Assembly: GCF_009177095.1 (NCBI RefSeq)
Contig: NZ_AP021861.1
Location: 1,488,001 to 1,552,000, forward strand
DNA from: Lacipirellula parvula
GTDB lineage: Bacteria > Planctomycetota > Planctomycetia > Pirellulales > Lacipirellulaceae
DNA: 64,000 nt
Direction of reading: 5' to 3'
The notes under the pieces are model-generated. The model saw only the letters and a list, made by a program, of their open reading frames with translations. It searched no databases and was not told the origin of the DNA. Positions within the stretch are counted from its first letter, which is position 1. Each line of letters opens with the position of its first letter. Positions 45,564 to 54,376 of the stretch are shown here, one piece after another. A program made the translations under genes and the position numbers.

Positions 45564-46877
45564 GTGTCCGGCACCTGCGTCATTGGACTTCAGTGGGGCG
45601 ACGAAGCCAAAGGGAAAATCGTCGACCTGCTGACCCTGCGGCATGACATCGTGGTCCGCTATCAGGGGGGCGCCAACGCCGGCCATACGGTGAAGGTAGG
45701 CAACGAGGTCTACAAGCTGTCGCTGCTGCCGAGCGGCGTGCTCACCCCCGGCGTCACCTGCGTTATCGCCGGCGGCGTCGTCTTCAACCCTGCGAAGGCG
45801 ATCGAGGAGCTCGACGAACTTTCGACCCGCAACCTCGACGACTACGACAACCTGAAGCTGAGCGACCGCGTGCACGTGATCTTCCCGTGGCACTTCGCCG
45901 AAGATCGGGCGATGGACTCGAGCGTCTCCGATGGCGAGAACATCGGCACGACGCAGCGCGGCATCGGCCCCTGCTACCGCGATAAGGTCGGCCGCGCGTT
46001 TGCGATTCGGCTCGGCGACCTTTATCGGCCCAACTTCCGCGAGCGGGTCGAGCATGTCACCCGTGCGAAGAACGTGTCGCTGGCAGCGATGATGCCGCGC
46101 GATCAGTTCGTGCCGCTTAACGCGGCCGACATCTACGAAGAATACAAAGCCTACGCCGAGCGGCTGAAGCCATACGTCGACGACACGAACGAATATCTGC
46201 TGAGCGCCGCCGAGTCGGGCAAGCGGATTTTGTTCGAAGGCGCCCAGGGGGCGCTGCTCGACGTCGACCACGGCACCTATCCCTACGTGACGAGCAGCAA
46301 CAGCTCGGGCGTTGGCGTGTCGAATGGTTCGGGCGTGCCAGGCAAGCACATCGATCATGTGATCGGCATCGTCAAAGCCTACAGCACCCGCGTGGGCGGC
46401 GGTCCGTTCCCGACGGAGCAGGACAACGCCATTGGCCAGCAGATTCGCGATCAAGGGAACGAGTACGGTACGGTGACCAAGCGTCCCCGCCGTTGCGGTT
46501 GGCTCGATGCGGTGGCGATTCGCTATACGTCGCGGCTGAGCGGCGTCGACTCGATCTGCGTGATGCTGCTCGACGTGCTCAGCGGCCTCGACGAGTTGAA
46601 GATCTGCACCGCCTACGAAATCGACGGCGTGCGGACGAACAAGTTCCCCAGCCACGTCGACGACCTGCGGAAGGCGAAGCCGATCTACGAGACGCTGCCG
46701 AGCTGGTCGGAAGACATCACGGGCGTGCGCGACCTCGAGGATTTGCCGGCGAACGCCCGGGCTTACATCGAGCGGGTCGGCGAGATCGTCGGCGTGCCGG
46801 TGGAGATGGTGTCCGTGGGGCCGGCTCGCGATCAGACGATTCCGGTGGCGGGCGGGGCGCTCGCGGGCGCCCGGTAA
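45564..46877 (+). CDS. purA: Adenylosuccinate synthetase
   Basis: 437 residues from GTG 45564, with an AAGGAG Shine-Dalgarno at 45550-45555. The frame opens earlier (45330) but without conservation. Joins IMP and aspartate in AMP synthesis. Signatures: [19 protein letters not shown] (P-loop-like), [85 protein letters not shown] and [23 protein letters not shown] hexamer at 45489-45494 may be the -10; the -35 is weak. It is divergent from the VIT/VWA gene. Confidence 0.97.
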   Translation: MSGTCVIGLQWGDEAKGKIVDLLTLRHDIVVRYQGGANAGHTVKVGNEVYKLSLLPSGVLTPGVTCVIAGGVVFNPAKAIEELDELSTRNLDDYDNLKLSDRVHVIFPWHFAEDRAMDSSVSDGENIGTTQRGIGPCYRDKVGRAFAIRLGDLYRPNFRERVEHVTRAKNVSLAAMMPRDQFVPLNAADIYEEYKAYAERLKPYVDDTNEYLLSAAESGKRILFEGAQGALLDVDHGTYPYVTSSNSSGVGVSNGSGVPGKHIDHVIGIVKAYSTRVGGGPFPTEQDNAIGQQIRDQGNEYGTVTKRPRRCGWLDAVAIRYTSRLSGVDSICVMLLDVLSGLDELKICTAYEIDGVRTNKFPSHVDDLRKAKPIYETLPSWSEDITGVRDLEDLPANARAYIERVGEIVGVPVEMVSVGPARDQTIPVAGGALAGAR

Positions 46878-46879
46878 TT

Positions 46880-47010
46880 GTCGGAGATTTCTGATTTAGG
46901 ATTTCTGAGCTAACATTGAAGGCGGGATTTGCAGGGTTGGCAAACGTAGTCTGGCGGCCGCGTTTGCAATCAACCAAGTAATCAACAGATCCGTCAGAAA
47001 TCCTCCGTCG
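46880..47010. repeat. Imperfect inverted repeat spanning the purA-uppS gap
   Basis: CGGAGATTTCTGA (46882-46894) is matched by TCAGAAATCCTCCG (46994-47007) just before the uppS start. A partial internal copy, GGATTTCTGA, lies at 46899-46908. It may be another dispersed element or a transcript hairpin. Confidence 0.45.
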
Positions 47011-47020
47011 TTCCATCGAC

Positions 47021-47773
47021 ATGCCGCTCACCGAGTCGATTCCTGAAGCCCTGGCAGCGATTCCGCGCGAGCGTTGGCCGCGGCACATTGCCGTCATCAT
47101 GGACGGCAACGGGCGGTGGGCGCAGCGGCAAGATTTGCCGCGGATCGAAGGGCATCGCCGCGGCGTCGCCAGCGTCCGACGGACGACCGAAGAGTGTGCG
47201 CGGCTTGGCATCGAGCAACTGACGCTCTACTGCCTGTCGAGCGAGAACTGGAAGCGACCTCAGCCCGAGATCGACTTCCTGATGCATCTGCTCGAGCAGT
47301 ACATGATCGAAGAGCGGACGACGATCATGGAGAACAATCTCCGCGTGCGGATGATCGGCCGCCGGCACGGCATTCCGGATCAGGTGCTGCGGGAGCTCGA
47401 TAAGACGGTCGAGATGAGCTCGACCAACACCGGCACGCGGCTGAATCTTGCGGTGAACTACGGCGGCCGTTCGGAGATCGTCGACGCGGTCCGCGCGATC
47501 GGGCAGGAGATTGCCGCGGGCGACTTGCAACCGGCTGACGTGACCGAAGCGACGATTGCCGATCACCTTTACACGGCCGGCCTCGACGACCCCGACCTAA
47601 TGGTCCGGACCGCCGGCGAAATGCGGATCAGCAACTTTCTGTTGTGGCAGATCAGCTATGCCGAGATTTGGGTGACCGAACGCTGCTGGCCTGAGTTCGA
47701 CGAAGCGACTCTTCATGAAGCGATTGGCGAATACGCGAGGCGGAACCGCAAGTTTGGCGGACTGAACGGCTGA
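47021..47773 (+). CDS. uppS: Isoprenyl transferase (undecaprenyl diphosphate synthase)
   Basis: 250 residues. It makes the C55 lipid carrier for wall and polysaccharide synthesis from FPP and IPP. Signatures: HIAVIMDGNGRWAQRQDLPR (catalytic Asp), GHRRGVASVRRTTEEC, LTLYCLSSENWKRPQPEIDF, LNLAVNYGGRSEIVDAVRAI and DLMVRTAGEMRISNFLLWQI. In the last, Ala and Met replace the usual Ser and Gln of RTSGEQRxSNFLLWQ, while Arg and Glu are kept. It overlaps no gene and is followed 10 bases later by cdsA, the common order. Confidence 0.96.
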   Translation: MPLTESIPEALAAIPRERWPRHIAVIMDGNGRWAQRQDLPRIEGHRRGVASVRRTTEECARLGIEQLTLYCLSSENWKRPQPEIDFLMHLLEQYMIEERTTIMENNLRVRMIGRRHGIPDQVLRELDKTVEMSSTNTGTRLNLAVNYGGRSEIVDAVRAIGQEIAAGDLQPADVTEATIADHLYTAGLDDPDLMVRTAGEMRISNFLLWQISYAEIWVTERCWPEFDEATLHEAIGEYARRNRKFGGLNG

Positions 47774-47783
47774 AGGAGCGGAC

Positions 47784-48680
47784 GTGCTGCGGTGGCGACT
47801 CATTCTCGGCGTGCTCTTAGTCGCCGGGCTGGCTGGACTTTGCTGGCTCGACGCCCATGCGGCGCTGCCGGGCTCTTATCTGGGGCCGCTCGCGATCGTC
47901 GCGGCCGCGCTGGCGGCGGGCGAGATGCTGCGAATGTTCCGAACGCAGGGGCATGATGCGACCGCGTGGACGGTGTACGTCGGCACGTTGCTGCCGGTGG
48001 CGTTGAGCTGCCTCGCCGTAGTGGCGTACGCGAAGCCGCCATCGTTCGTGCTCGGTCGACTCAGCTGGCTTGCCATTGGCTTGGCGGGCGGACTTGGCGT
48101 CGCAATCGTCGGCGAAATGCGCCGCTACGAATCGCCCGGCAAGTCGATCACGCGGCTCGCGCTCGCATCACTCTCCGTGCTCTATGTCGGCGGGCTGATG
48201 GGGATGCTCGTTCAACTGAGGCTGGTGGAGCCGTACGGCTACGGCCTCGGCGCTTGGGGGCGATTGCTGCCGCTCCTGTCGCTGATTGCGACGGTGAAAC
48301 TGAGCGACACGATGCAGTACACGTTCGGCCGGCTGTTCGGCCGGCACAAAGTGGCGCCGACGCTCAGCCCGGGCAAGACCTGGGAGGGGACGATCGGCGG
48401 CATCGGCTCGGCGTCGCTCGCTGCGGCGTTCGGGATTGCTTGGATCCTCAAGGGCTCCGCGGGTTTCACGCCGACGGTGCTGCTGAAGACCGGCGCCTTC
48501 GCCATCGCGGTAACGGTGACCGGCATCATCGGCGATTTGGCGGAATCGATGCTCAAGCGCGACGCTGGCGTGAAAGACTCGAGCGACTGGCTGCCGGGGT
48601 TTGGCGGCGTGCTCGATATTCTCGATTCGCTCCTGCTCGCGGCGCCAGTGGCGTATCTGTTTTGGGCGGTGGTGCTCTAG
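47784..48680 (+). CDS. cdsA: Phosphatidate cytidylyltransferase
   Basis: 298 residues from GTG 47784, preceded by AAGGAG. A membrane enzyme making CDP-diacylglycerol. About eight helices (LILGVLLVAGLAGLCWLDAH, LAIVAAALAAGEMLRMF and more). The C-terminal family signature reads SMLKRDAGVKDSSDWLPGFG, GVLDILDSLLLAAPVAYLF. Compared with the usual PGHGGxxDRxDS pattern, His is replaced by Phe and Arg by Ile. The acidic residues are kept. Position directly after uppS supports the assignment. Confidence 0.92.
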   Translation: MLRWRLILGVLLVAGLAGLCWLDAHAALPGSYLGPLAIVAAALAAGEMLRMFRTQGHDATAWTVYVGTLLPVALSCLAVVAYAKPPSFVLGRLSWLAIGLAGGLGVAIVGEMRRYESPGKSITRLALASLSVLYVGGLMGMLVQLRLVEPYGYGLGAWGRLLPLLSLIATVKLSDTMQYTFGRLFGRHKVAPTLSPGKTWEGTIGGIGSASLAAAFGIAWILKGSAGFTPTVLLKTGAFAIAVTVTGIIGDLAESMLKRDAGVKDSSDWLPGFGGVLDILDSLLLAAPVAYLFWAVVL

Positions 48681-49071
48681 GCTTGCCCCGCTTTCACGGG
48701 CTTGGCGTCGACATGCGAGATTTGGAGTCCTGCGTCGCGCTGGACTGGTCGCTTAAGCGACCAGTCCGCTGGATTTTCCAGGCCGCGGTGAGTCTCAGTC
48801 CGACGCCCGTTTCCGCCCAGCTTGGGCAGTTCGATCCCTATAAACCGTTTCTCAGCAATTGTTTAACGGATCCCCGGGCGATTCGTGCCAGTCGGCGTCT
48901 GGGAGCCGGGTATACTTACGGTAGCAGGCTCGGATGGAGCGACTCTGGCCACAAGCGGCCGGAGCGATAGGATACTTGTTTCCATCAGGGCCTCTCGGGA
49001 CGGGCGTCGTCTCGCGGGCTAAGGGCACCAAGGGGCATTCTGCGATCGCCAGCGTGCGATCGCGACCTTGC
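48681..49071. other. Gap between cdsA and phoH with a perfect palindrome and a possible promoter
   Basis: 391 bases. A 26-base perfect palindrome (48742-48767, half-site GGACTGGTCGCTT) is a strong hairpin and could end the uppS-cdsA transcript, though only a short TTTT follows (48774-48777). An extended -10 type TATACT (48911-48916) may serve phoH; no good -35 was seen. The open frame from 48934 upstream of phoH is not conserved. Confidence 0.5.
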
Positions 49072-50022
49072 ATGACTGAAAAATCGATTTCGGTGGGAAG
49101 TGCCGAAGAGCTTGTGCTTCTTCTAGGAACGAAGGATCAGCATCTCAGGCAAATCCGTGGGATGATTCCGGTGAAGATCTTGACTCGCGGCGACGTTCAA
49201 GTCTTCGTGCAGGGAGACGAGAGCGCCGTCATCCAGGCAATTGCGGTGCTGGAGGAGATGAAGGCGGCGATCGCCAGGCAACACGGGCCGCTCGATTCCG
49301 AGCAGGTCGCCCAGATCGTCCATCGCATCACCGGTAACGGGGCGACGGCTTCGCCGAACGCCCCGCCGATTGATATCCGCGCCGGCCGCAAGATTCGCCC
49401 CCGCACTCAGGGGCAGGGCGACTATGTGAAGGCAATCCGCACGCACGATCTGGTGATCTGCGTCGGCCCCGCCGGTACTGGCAAAACCTACCTCGCCGTG
49501 GCGACGGCGGTGGAGGCGCTGCGCGACCAGTCGATTCGCAAGATCGTCCTCGTGCGCCCCGCGGTTGAAGCGGGCGAAAGCCTCGGGTTCCTCCCGGGCG
49601 ACATGCAGGCGAAGATCAATCCCTACCTCCGTCCGCTGCAGGACGCGTTGCGGGAGATGATCGATCCCGAACAAGTCCGCCGCTACATGGAGGACGACGT
49701 CATCGAGGTGGCGCCGCTGGCCTACATGCGCGGCCGGACGCTCAACAATGCGTTCATCATCATGGACGAAGCGCAAAACACTACCGTCGGCCAGATGAAG
49801 ATGTTTCTCACCCGGTTGGGCGAGGGCTCGAAGATGGTCGTCTCGGGCGATACGTCGCAAGTCGACTTGCCGCATCACGCCCGCAGCGGTCTGGTCGATG
49901 CGCTGCACCGGCTCCAGGGGATCGAGGGCGTCGCTTCGGTGCGGCTCTCTGGTTCCGACATCGTGCGGCATCGTTTGGTGCAGGAGATTGTAAGCGCCTA
50001 CGAGGAGGGCCCGAACGGTTAG
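49072..50022 (+). CDS. phoH: PhoH-family ATPase (YbeZ type)
   Basis: 316 residues from ATG 49072. The N-terminal KH-like part (VEELVLL-type region, IPVKILTRGDVQVFVQGDES) is followed by the PhoH domain with Walker A VGPAGTGKTYLAVATAVEAL, then VLVRPAVEAGESLGFLPGDM, YMRGRTLNNAFIIMDEAQNT (Walker B) and MVVSGDTSQVDLP. YbeZ works with YbeY in ribosome quality control or maturation. It starts the conserved phoH-pgpH-ybeY-corC row, with 39 bases before the pgpH start. Confidence 0.95.
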   Translation: MTEKSISVGSAEELVLLLGTKDQHLRQIRGMIPVKILTRGDVQVFVQGDESAVIQAIAVLEEMKAAIARQHGPLDSEQVAQIVHRITGNGATASPNAPPIDIRAGRKIRPRTQGQGDYVKAIRTHDLVICVGPAGTGKTYLAVATAVEALRDQSIRKIVLVRPAVEAGESLGFLPGDMQAKINPYLRPLQDALREMIDPEQVRRYMEDDVIEVAPLAYMRGRTLNNAFIIMDEAQNTTVGQMKMFLTRLGEGSKMVVSGDTSQVDLPHHARSGLVDALHRLQGIEGVASVRLSGSDIVRHRLVQEIVSAYEEGPNG

Positions 50023-50061
50023 CGTTCGACTCGCACTGAGTTGAACGTTGATCGCGCCGCC

Positions 50062-52329
50062 ATGTCCATCGTCCCTCCAAGACGAACGCGCCAACAGCGT
50101 GTGGCAGCCGTCGAGCTGCCGCCCGGCATGTGGAAGACGCTCTGGACGAACCTCCAGCGCGGCGCCGTCTTGTTGCGCTTGGCGATGTGCGCGGCCGCGG
50201 CGATCTTTCTGTGGGCGTTCACCAAAGCGTGGGATCCGCCGTTTAATCACCGGTTGGGCGAAGTGCCGCACCGGAACGTGATCGCTCGCGTCGATTTCGA
50301 CCAACCAGATCCCGCGGCCACAAATAAAGCCCGCGACGAGGCCCGCCGTTTCGCCATTGGCGAGTACGATCAAAATCCCGAGCCGCTGGTGCAGCTACGC
50401 GGCCAACTGGTGAGCGACATCGGCAAGGTGTTGCAGGCGAAGACGTTGGCCGAGGTTGATCCGGCGCTCTGGAAGCAGTTCCAACCGCCGCTCGCCGCGG
50501 GGACGCCCGACCCGACGCCGGAAGAGCAGGCGGCCCAGTTCGAGCGGTTCCGCGAAGCGTTCGCCGCCGAAGGAGCGATGGATGCTTTTTCAGACAAGCT
50601 GGCCGACGTCATGGCGCCGTACGAGCAGCGTGGCTTGCTCAAAGAGTTGCCGCCGGATGCGCAGGCCAACACCGAACGGATTTTGGTGCGCAGCAAGGGG
50701 ACGAGCGCGTTCGGCGCTGAGGTGAACGTCTCGGAGGTGCGCATCAAGCAGGCGGCCGCGAAACTGCAGCAGTCGCTGAAGGAAGAGCTGCCGTCGGTGG
50801 AAGTGGCGGAACGGGCCTTCGCTTGGCTCGAACCGAAGCTGCCGGAGACGCTGACGCTCAATAAAGCAGCGACGGTGCTGAATCAAGATAAGGCGGCGGC
50901 CGATCAGCCGGAGATTACCAAGCCGTTCGCCAAAGGGAAGGACTTGCTCGCTGAGGCGAACAAGCCGCTCAACGAAGATTCGCTGAAGCTACTGCGGCTC
51001 GAGCACGAGGCGGCGCTTGAGCAGCGGACGGCGAGCGCGCGGCTCCACCGTTCGGTGGCGACGCTCGGGATGTTCGTCGGCTTGTACACGCTCGCGGGCT
51101 TTTATTTGTACCGTCGCGATCGCCGCGTCGTCGACGAGCTGTTGCGGCTGGTCGCCCTGCTGGGGTTGTTCGTCGCCTGCGTGGCGCTCGCAAAGGTGGT
51201 GAGCCAATATGCGTGGGGCGCCGACGTCATTCCGTTACTGCTATTCGCGATGATCATCGCGATCGCCTATCAGCAGGAAATGGCGCTGCTGCTTTCGATT
51301 TGCGCGACGCTCGTGGTGGTCGTCTCGATTGGGCACGGATTTACTGAGGCGTTGTCGCTGGCCGCAACGGTCGCCGGCGCCGTGCTGGTGCTGCGGCAAG
51401 TTCGCACCCGCAGCCGGCTGTTGATGGTCGGCTTTGCCGCGGCGGCGGTCGGGTTCTTCACCACCGTGGGCGTCGGCATTCTCGATGAGCGATCGTGGAC
51501 GACGTTGCTGACCGACGGATTTAAGGTCGCGCTCTGGTCGGTAATCGCCGGCTCGCTGATGACGGTGATGCTGCCGACCGTTGAGAAGATGTTCGGCGTC
51601 GAGACCGACCTTAGCCTCATTGAGCTCGGCGACCCGGCTCATCCGCTGCTGCAGGAGCTAATTCGCCGCGCGCCGGGCACCTATAACCATTCCATTACCG
51701 TCGCGTCGCTTGCCGAAGCGGCGGCCGAGTCAATCGGCGCCCGCGGCTTGCTGGTGCGCGTGGGGGCCTACTTCCACGACATCGGCAAGATGCTCAAGCC
51801 GCAGTATTTCATCGAGAACCAAACGAAGGGCGACAATCGCCACGATTCGCTCGTCCCCGCGATGAGCACCTTGGTGATCATCGCCCACGTGAAGGACGGC
51901 GCCGACTTGGCCCGCCAGAATCGGCTTCCCGAGTCGATCATCGACTTCATCCAGCAACACCATGGCACGACGCTGGTCGAGTACTTCTACCGCCAGGCGA
52001 ACCAGAAGAAGGTGCAGGAAGATCCCGATGGCGGGGCGCTCGACGAAAGCGCGTTCCGCTACCCTGGCCCGAAGCCGCAGACCCGCGAGGCGGGCGTGCT
52101 GATGCTCGCCGACGCCGTCGAAAGTGCCAGCCGCGTACTCAAGGAGCCGACCGCGTCGCGGATCGAGAACCTAGTACATGAGATCTCAATGAAGCGGCTG
52201 CTCGACGGGCAGTTCGATGAAAGCGGGTTGACGCTCGAAGATATCCGCAAAATCGGCGAGAGTTTGGTAAAATCGCTCACCGCCGTGTATCACGGGCGGG
52301 TGAAGTACCCCGACCAAGAAACGGCGTAA
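50062..52329 (+). CDS. pgpH: 7TM-HD domain phosphodiesterase-like membrane protein (PgpH/YqfF family)
   Basis: 755 residues from ATG 50062; a TTG start at 50041 is less likely. One N-terminal helix (LLRLAMCAAAAIFLWAFTKA), a large extracytoplasmic 7TMR-HDED domain (about 65-320), seven membrane helices (about 330-520; LGMFVGLYTLAGFYLYRRDR, VIPLLLFAMIIAIAYQQEMA) and a cytoplasmic HD domain: APGTYNHSITVASLAEAAAE, VGAYFHDIGKMLKPQYFIEN, ILKP-like FIQQHHGTTLVEYFYRQA and LMLADAVESASRVL. In Firmicutes PgpH cleaves c-di-AMP; whether this one does is inferred. Position between phoH and ybeY is conserved. Confidence 0.93.
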   Translation: MSIVPPRRTRQQRVAAVELPPGMWKTLWTNLQRGAVLLRLAMCAAAAIFLWAFTKAWDPPFNHRLGEVPHRNVIARVDFDQPDPAATNKARDEARRFAIGEYDQNPEPLVQLRGQLVSDIGKVLQAKTLAEVDPALWKQFQPPLAAGTPDPTPEEQAAQFERFREAFAAEGAMDAFSDKLADVMAPYEQRGLLKELPPDAQANTERILVRSKGTSAFGAEVNVSEVRIKQAAAKLQQSLKEELPSVEVAERAFAWLEPKLPETLTLNKAATVLNQDKAAADQPEITKPFAKGKDLLAEANKPLNEDSLKLLRLEHEAALEQRTASARLHRSVATLGMFVGLYTLAGFYLYRRDRRVVDELLRLVALLGLFVACVALAKVVSQYAWGADVIPLLLFAMIIAIAYQQEMALLLSICATLVVVVSIGHGFTEALSLAATVAGAVLVLRQVRTRSRLLMVGFAAAAVGFFTTVGVGILDERSWTTLLTDGFKVALWSVIAGSLMTVMLPTVEKMFGVETDLSLIELGDPAHPLLQELIRRAPGTYNHSITVASLAEAAAESIGARGLLVRVGAYFHDIGKMLKPQYFIENQTKGDNRHDSLVPAMSTLVIIAHVKDGADLARQNRLPESIIDFIQQHHGTTLVEYFYRQANQKKVQEDPDGGALDESAFRYPGPKPQTREAGVLMLADAVESASRVLKEPTASRIENLVHEISMKRLLDGQFDESGLTLEDIRKIGESLVKSLTAVYHGRVKYPDQETA

Positions 52330-52350
52330 GCCGCAGACGTTTCCCGCCGC

Positions 52351-52893
52351 ATGAATTCTTCCCGCCCTTCCGAGCAGACCAACGACGACCAGGAGCCTCC
52401 TGAACGTCGGCATCGCATTTCGATTGCCAACGAGACGGAAGTCGCCGTCGACGCCGAGCGAATCGAACGGGCCGTCTGCTGGGCTCTTGACGACACGCCG
52501 TACGATGAGGCGACGGTAAGCATTGCGATCGTCGATGACGAGACGATCCACCAGCTCAATCGCCAATTTCTTGCTCACGACTACCCGACGGATGTGTTGA
52601 GCTTCACGCTCGAAGACGATCCGCAGCAGTTGGAAGGGGAGATTATCGTCAGCGTCGATACGGCCCGGCAGAACGGGGCGGAGGCGGGGTGGTCGGCCGA
52701 TGCCGAACTGCTGCTCTATGTGATCCACGGCACGCTGCACCTAGCGGGATACCTCGATAAGGATCCGGAAGATTACGCCGAGATGCGGGCGGCCGAGGCG
52801 GCGGTGCTCGATCGGCTCGGCGTCGAGCGCTCGCCGACTGACGTGCGCTGGCTGGCGGGCAACGACGACCTCGCGGAGGAGCCAACGTCGTGA
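52351..52893 (+). CDS. ybeY: Endoribonuclease/rRNA maturation factor YbeY
   Basis: 180 residues. Family features: VSIAIVDDETIHQLNRQFLA (usual VDDxEIxxLN), HDYPTDVLSFTLEDD, GEIIVSVDTARQNGAEAGWS and the metal site YVIHGTLHLAGYLDKDPEDY. The canonical motif is HGxLHLxGYDH; here the third metal-binding His is not in its usual place (LDKD instead), so zinc binding may be altered. The N-terminus has a 20-residue extension rich in Glu/Pro/Arg. It overlaps the corC-like start by 4 bases (52890-52893) and lies in the usual phoH-pgpH-ybeY-corC order. Confidence 0.9.
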   Translation: MNSSRPSEQTNDDQEPPERRHRISIANETEVAVDAERIERAVCWALDDTPYDEATVSIAIVDDETIHQLNRQFLAHDYPTDVLSFTLEDDPQQLEGEIIVSVDTARQNGAEAGWSADAELLLYVIHGTLHLAGYLDKDPEDYAEMRAAEAAVLDRLGVERSPTDVRWLAGNDDLAEEPTS

Positions 52894-54188
52894 GCTCCGA
52901 CGCACTCTTGTGGATTGGCATCGGGGCCTTCGCGGCGACGGCGTTCGTCAATCTCGGCGTGCGAACGCTCCGCGAGTTCTCGCGGCACGACCTGGCCGAC
53001 GTCTGCACGCGTCGCGGTCAGCCGGAACGTCTCGGGCAGATCCTGCGGACCCACGAAGAGGTCGCCCTCGGCGTTGAGATGTTTTCGGCGTTCACTGGCG
53101 TGCTGGGTATCATCGCCGCCGCGGCTTGGGCTGCCGACTATTGGCAATATTCTTGGAGCAACTCGCTCGGCAGCTTGATGCTGACGGCGCTGCTGTTGGG
53201 GCTGGTGTTCGTTACCGTACGCACGTGGGCCCCCTGGGTCGGCGCTCGTCTATTCGCCGAAGGGTTTCTCTACCGCACTTGGCCGCTGTGGCGGGCATTG
53301 TCGGCGCTCACGCTGCCGCTGGTGTGGGGCGCGCAGATGGTCGACGCGGTGCTCCACCGCGCCGCAGGGCGCGAGCCGCAGCAAGTCGATGAGCAGGCGA
53401 TCGAAGAGGAGATTCGCACCATCGTCAGCGAGGGGCATCGCGGCGGACTGCTCGAAGACGAAGCCCGCGAAATGATCGAAGGGGTGATGGACCTGGGCGA
53501 CGCGTACGTCTCACAGATCATGACGCCGCGGACCGACATGCACATGGTGCAGGTCGATCTGACGTGGGACGAGTTGATGGCCGAGGTGATCGAGTCGGGC
53601 CACACGCGGATCCCTGTTTACGACAAGTCGCGCGACGACATCGTCGGCATGCTCTACAGCAAAGATTTACTGCCGGAGCTGGCGACGGGCAATGCCGAAT
53701 CGCGGACGCCGATTCGCGACCTGGTGCGCAAACCGCTGTTCGTTCCGGAAACGAAGGCGGTGAACGATTTGCTGCAAATGTTCCAGCAACTGCGGATGCA
53801 CATTGCGATCGTCCTCGATGAATACGGCGGCGTCTCGGGCCTTGTGACGATTGAGGATGTGCTCGAAGAAATCGTCGGCGAGATCGACGATGAGTACGAT
53901 CCCGAGTCGGTGGCAGACATCCGGCGCATCGATCAAGACACAGTCGAAGCGCTGGGGCGGACCCACATCGACGAGATCAACGAAGAGATGGGCCTGGAAC
54001 TTCCCGAGGATGGCGACTTCGATACGATTGGCGGCCTCGTTTTTTCGGAGATGGGGCGAATTCCGCAGACTGGGGAAGAGCTCATTTGGCAGGACAAGGT
54101 ACGGATCGTCGTGCTGGAGGCGACGCGCCGCCGGATCGATCGCGTTCGCATTGAGAAGCTAGCGACTGGCCAGCGCGAAAGTGCGTAG
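52890..54188 (+). CDS. Hemolysin C/CorC family protein (CNNM-CBS-CorC)
   Basis: 432 residues from GTG 52890, overlapping the ybeY stop. Order: N-terminal CNNM/DUF21-like membrane domain (helices about 5-20, 65-85, 95-115, 130-150), then a CBS pair (DAYVSQIMTPRTDMHMVQVD, HTRIPVYDKSRDDIVGMLYS, KDLLPELATG; HIAIVLDEYGGVSGLVTIED, VLEEIVGEIDDEYD) and the C-terminal CorC/HlyC domain (RTHIDEINEEMGLELPEDGD, FDTIGGLVFSEMGRIPQTGE). It is a membrane protein related to magnesium/cobalt efflux factors. It ends the phoH row. Confidence 0.93.
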   Translation: MSSDALLWIGIGAFAATAFVNLGVRTLREFSRHDLADVCTRRGQPERLGQILRTHEEVALGVEMFSAFTGVLGIIAAAAWAADYWQYSWSNSLGSLMLTALLLGLVFVTVRTWAPWVGARLFAEGFLYRTWPLWRALSALTLPLVWGAQMVDAVLHRAAGREPQQVDEQAIEEEIRTIVSEGHRGGLLEDEAREMIEGVMDLGDAYVSQIMTPRTDMHMVQVDLTWDELMAEVIESGHTRIPVYDKSRDDIVGMLYSKDLLPELATGNAESRTPIRDLVRKPLFVPETKAVNDLLQMFQQLRMHIAIVLDEYGGVSGLVTIEDVLEEIVGEIDDEYDPESVADIRRIDQDTVEALGRTHIDEINEEMGLELPEDGDFDTIGGLVFSEMGRIPQTGEELIWQDKVRIVVLEATRRRIDRVRIEKLATGQRESA

Positions 54189-54376
54189 TTTAAAGCGTTC
54201 CATCGGTGCTGCATCGCGTCGCTAGCAGCGGCAACTACTTCGGGCGGCGGTCATTTGCCCGGTCTTTCTGACCTTGACCCCTATCGCCGCGGCGTACTAC
54301 TGTTCGCCGGCGTTTTTCCCGGCTGATCATGCGCAGTGATCGAGCGGGTCCAACCTTGTCTGCACTGAACTAGCCC

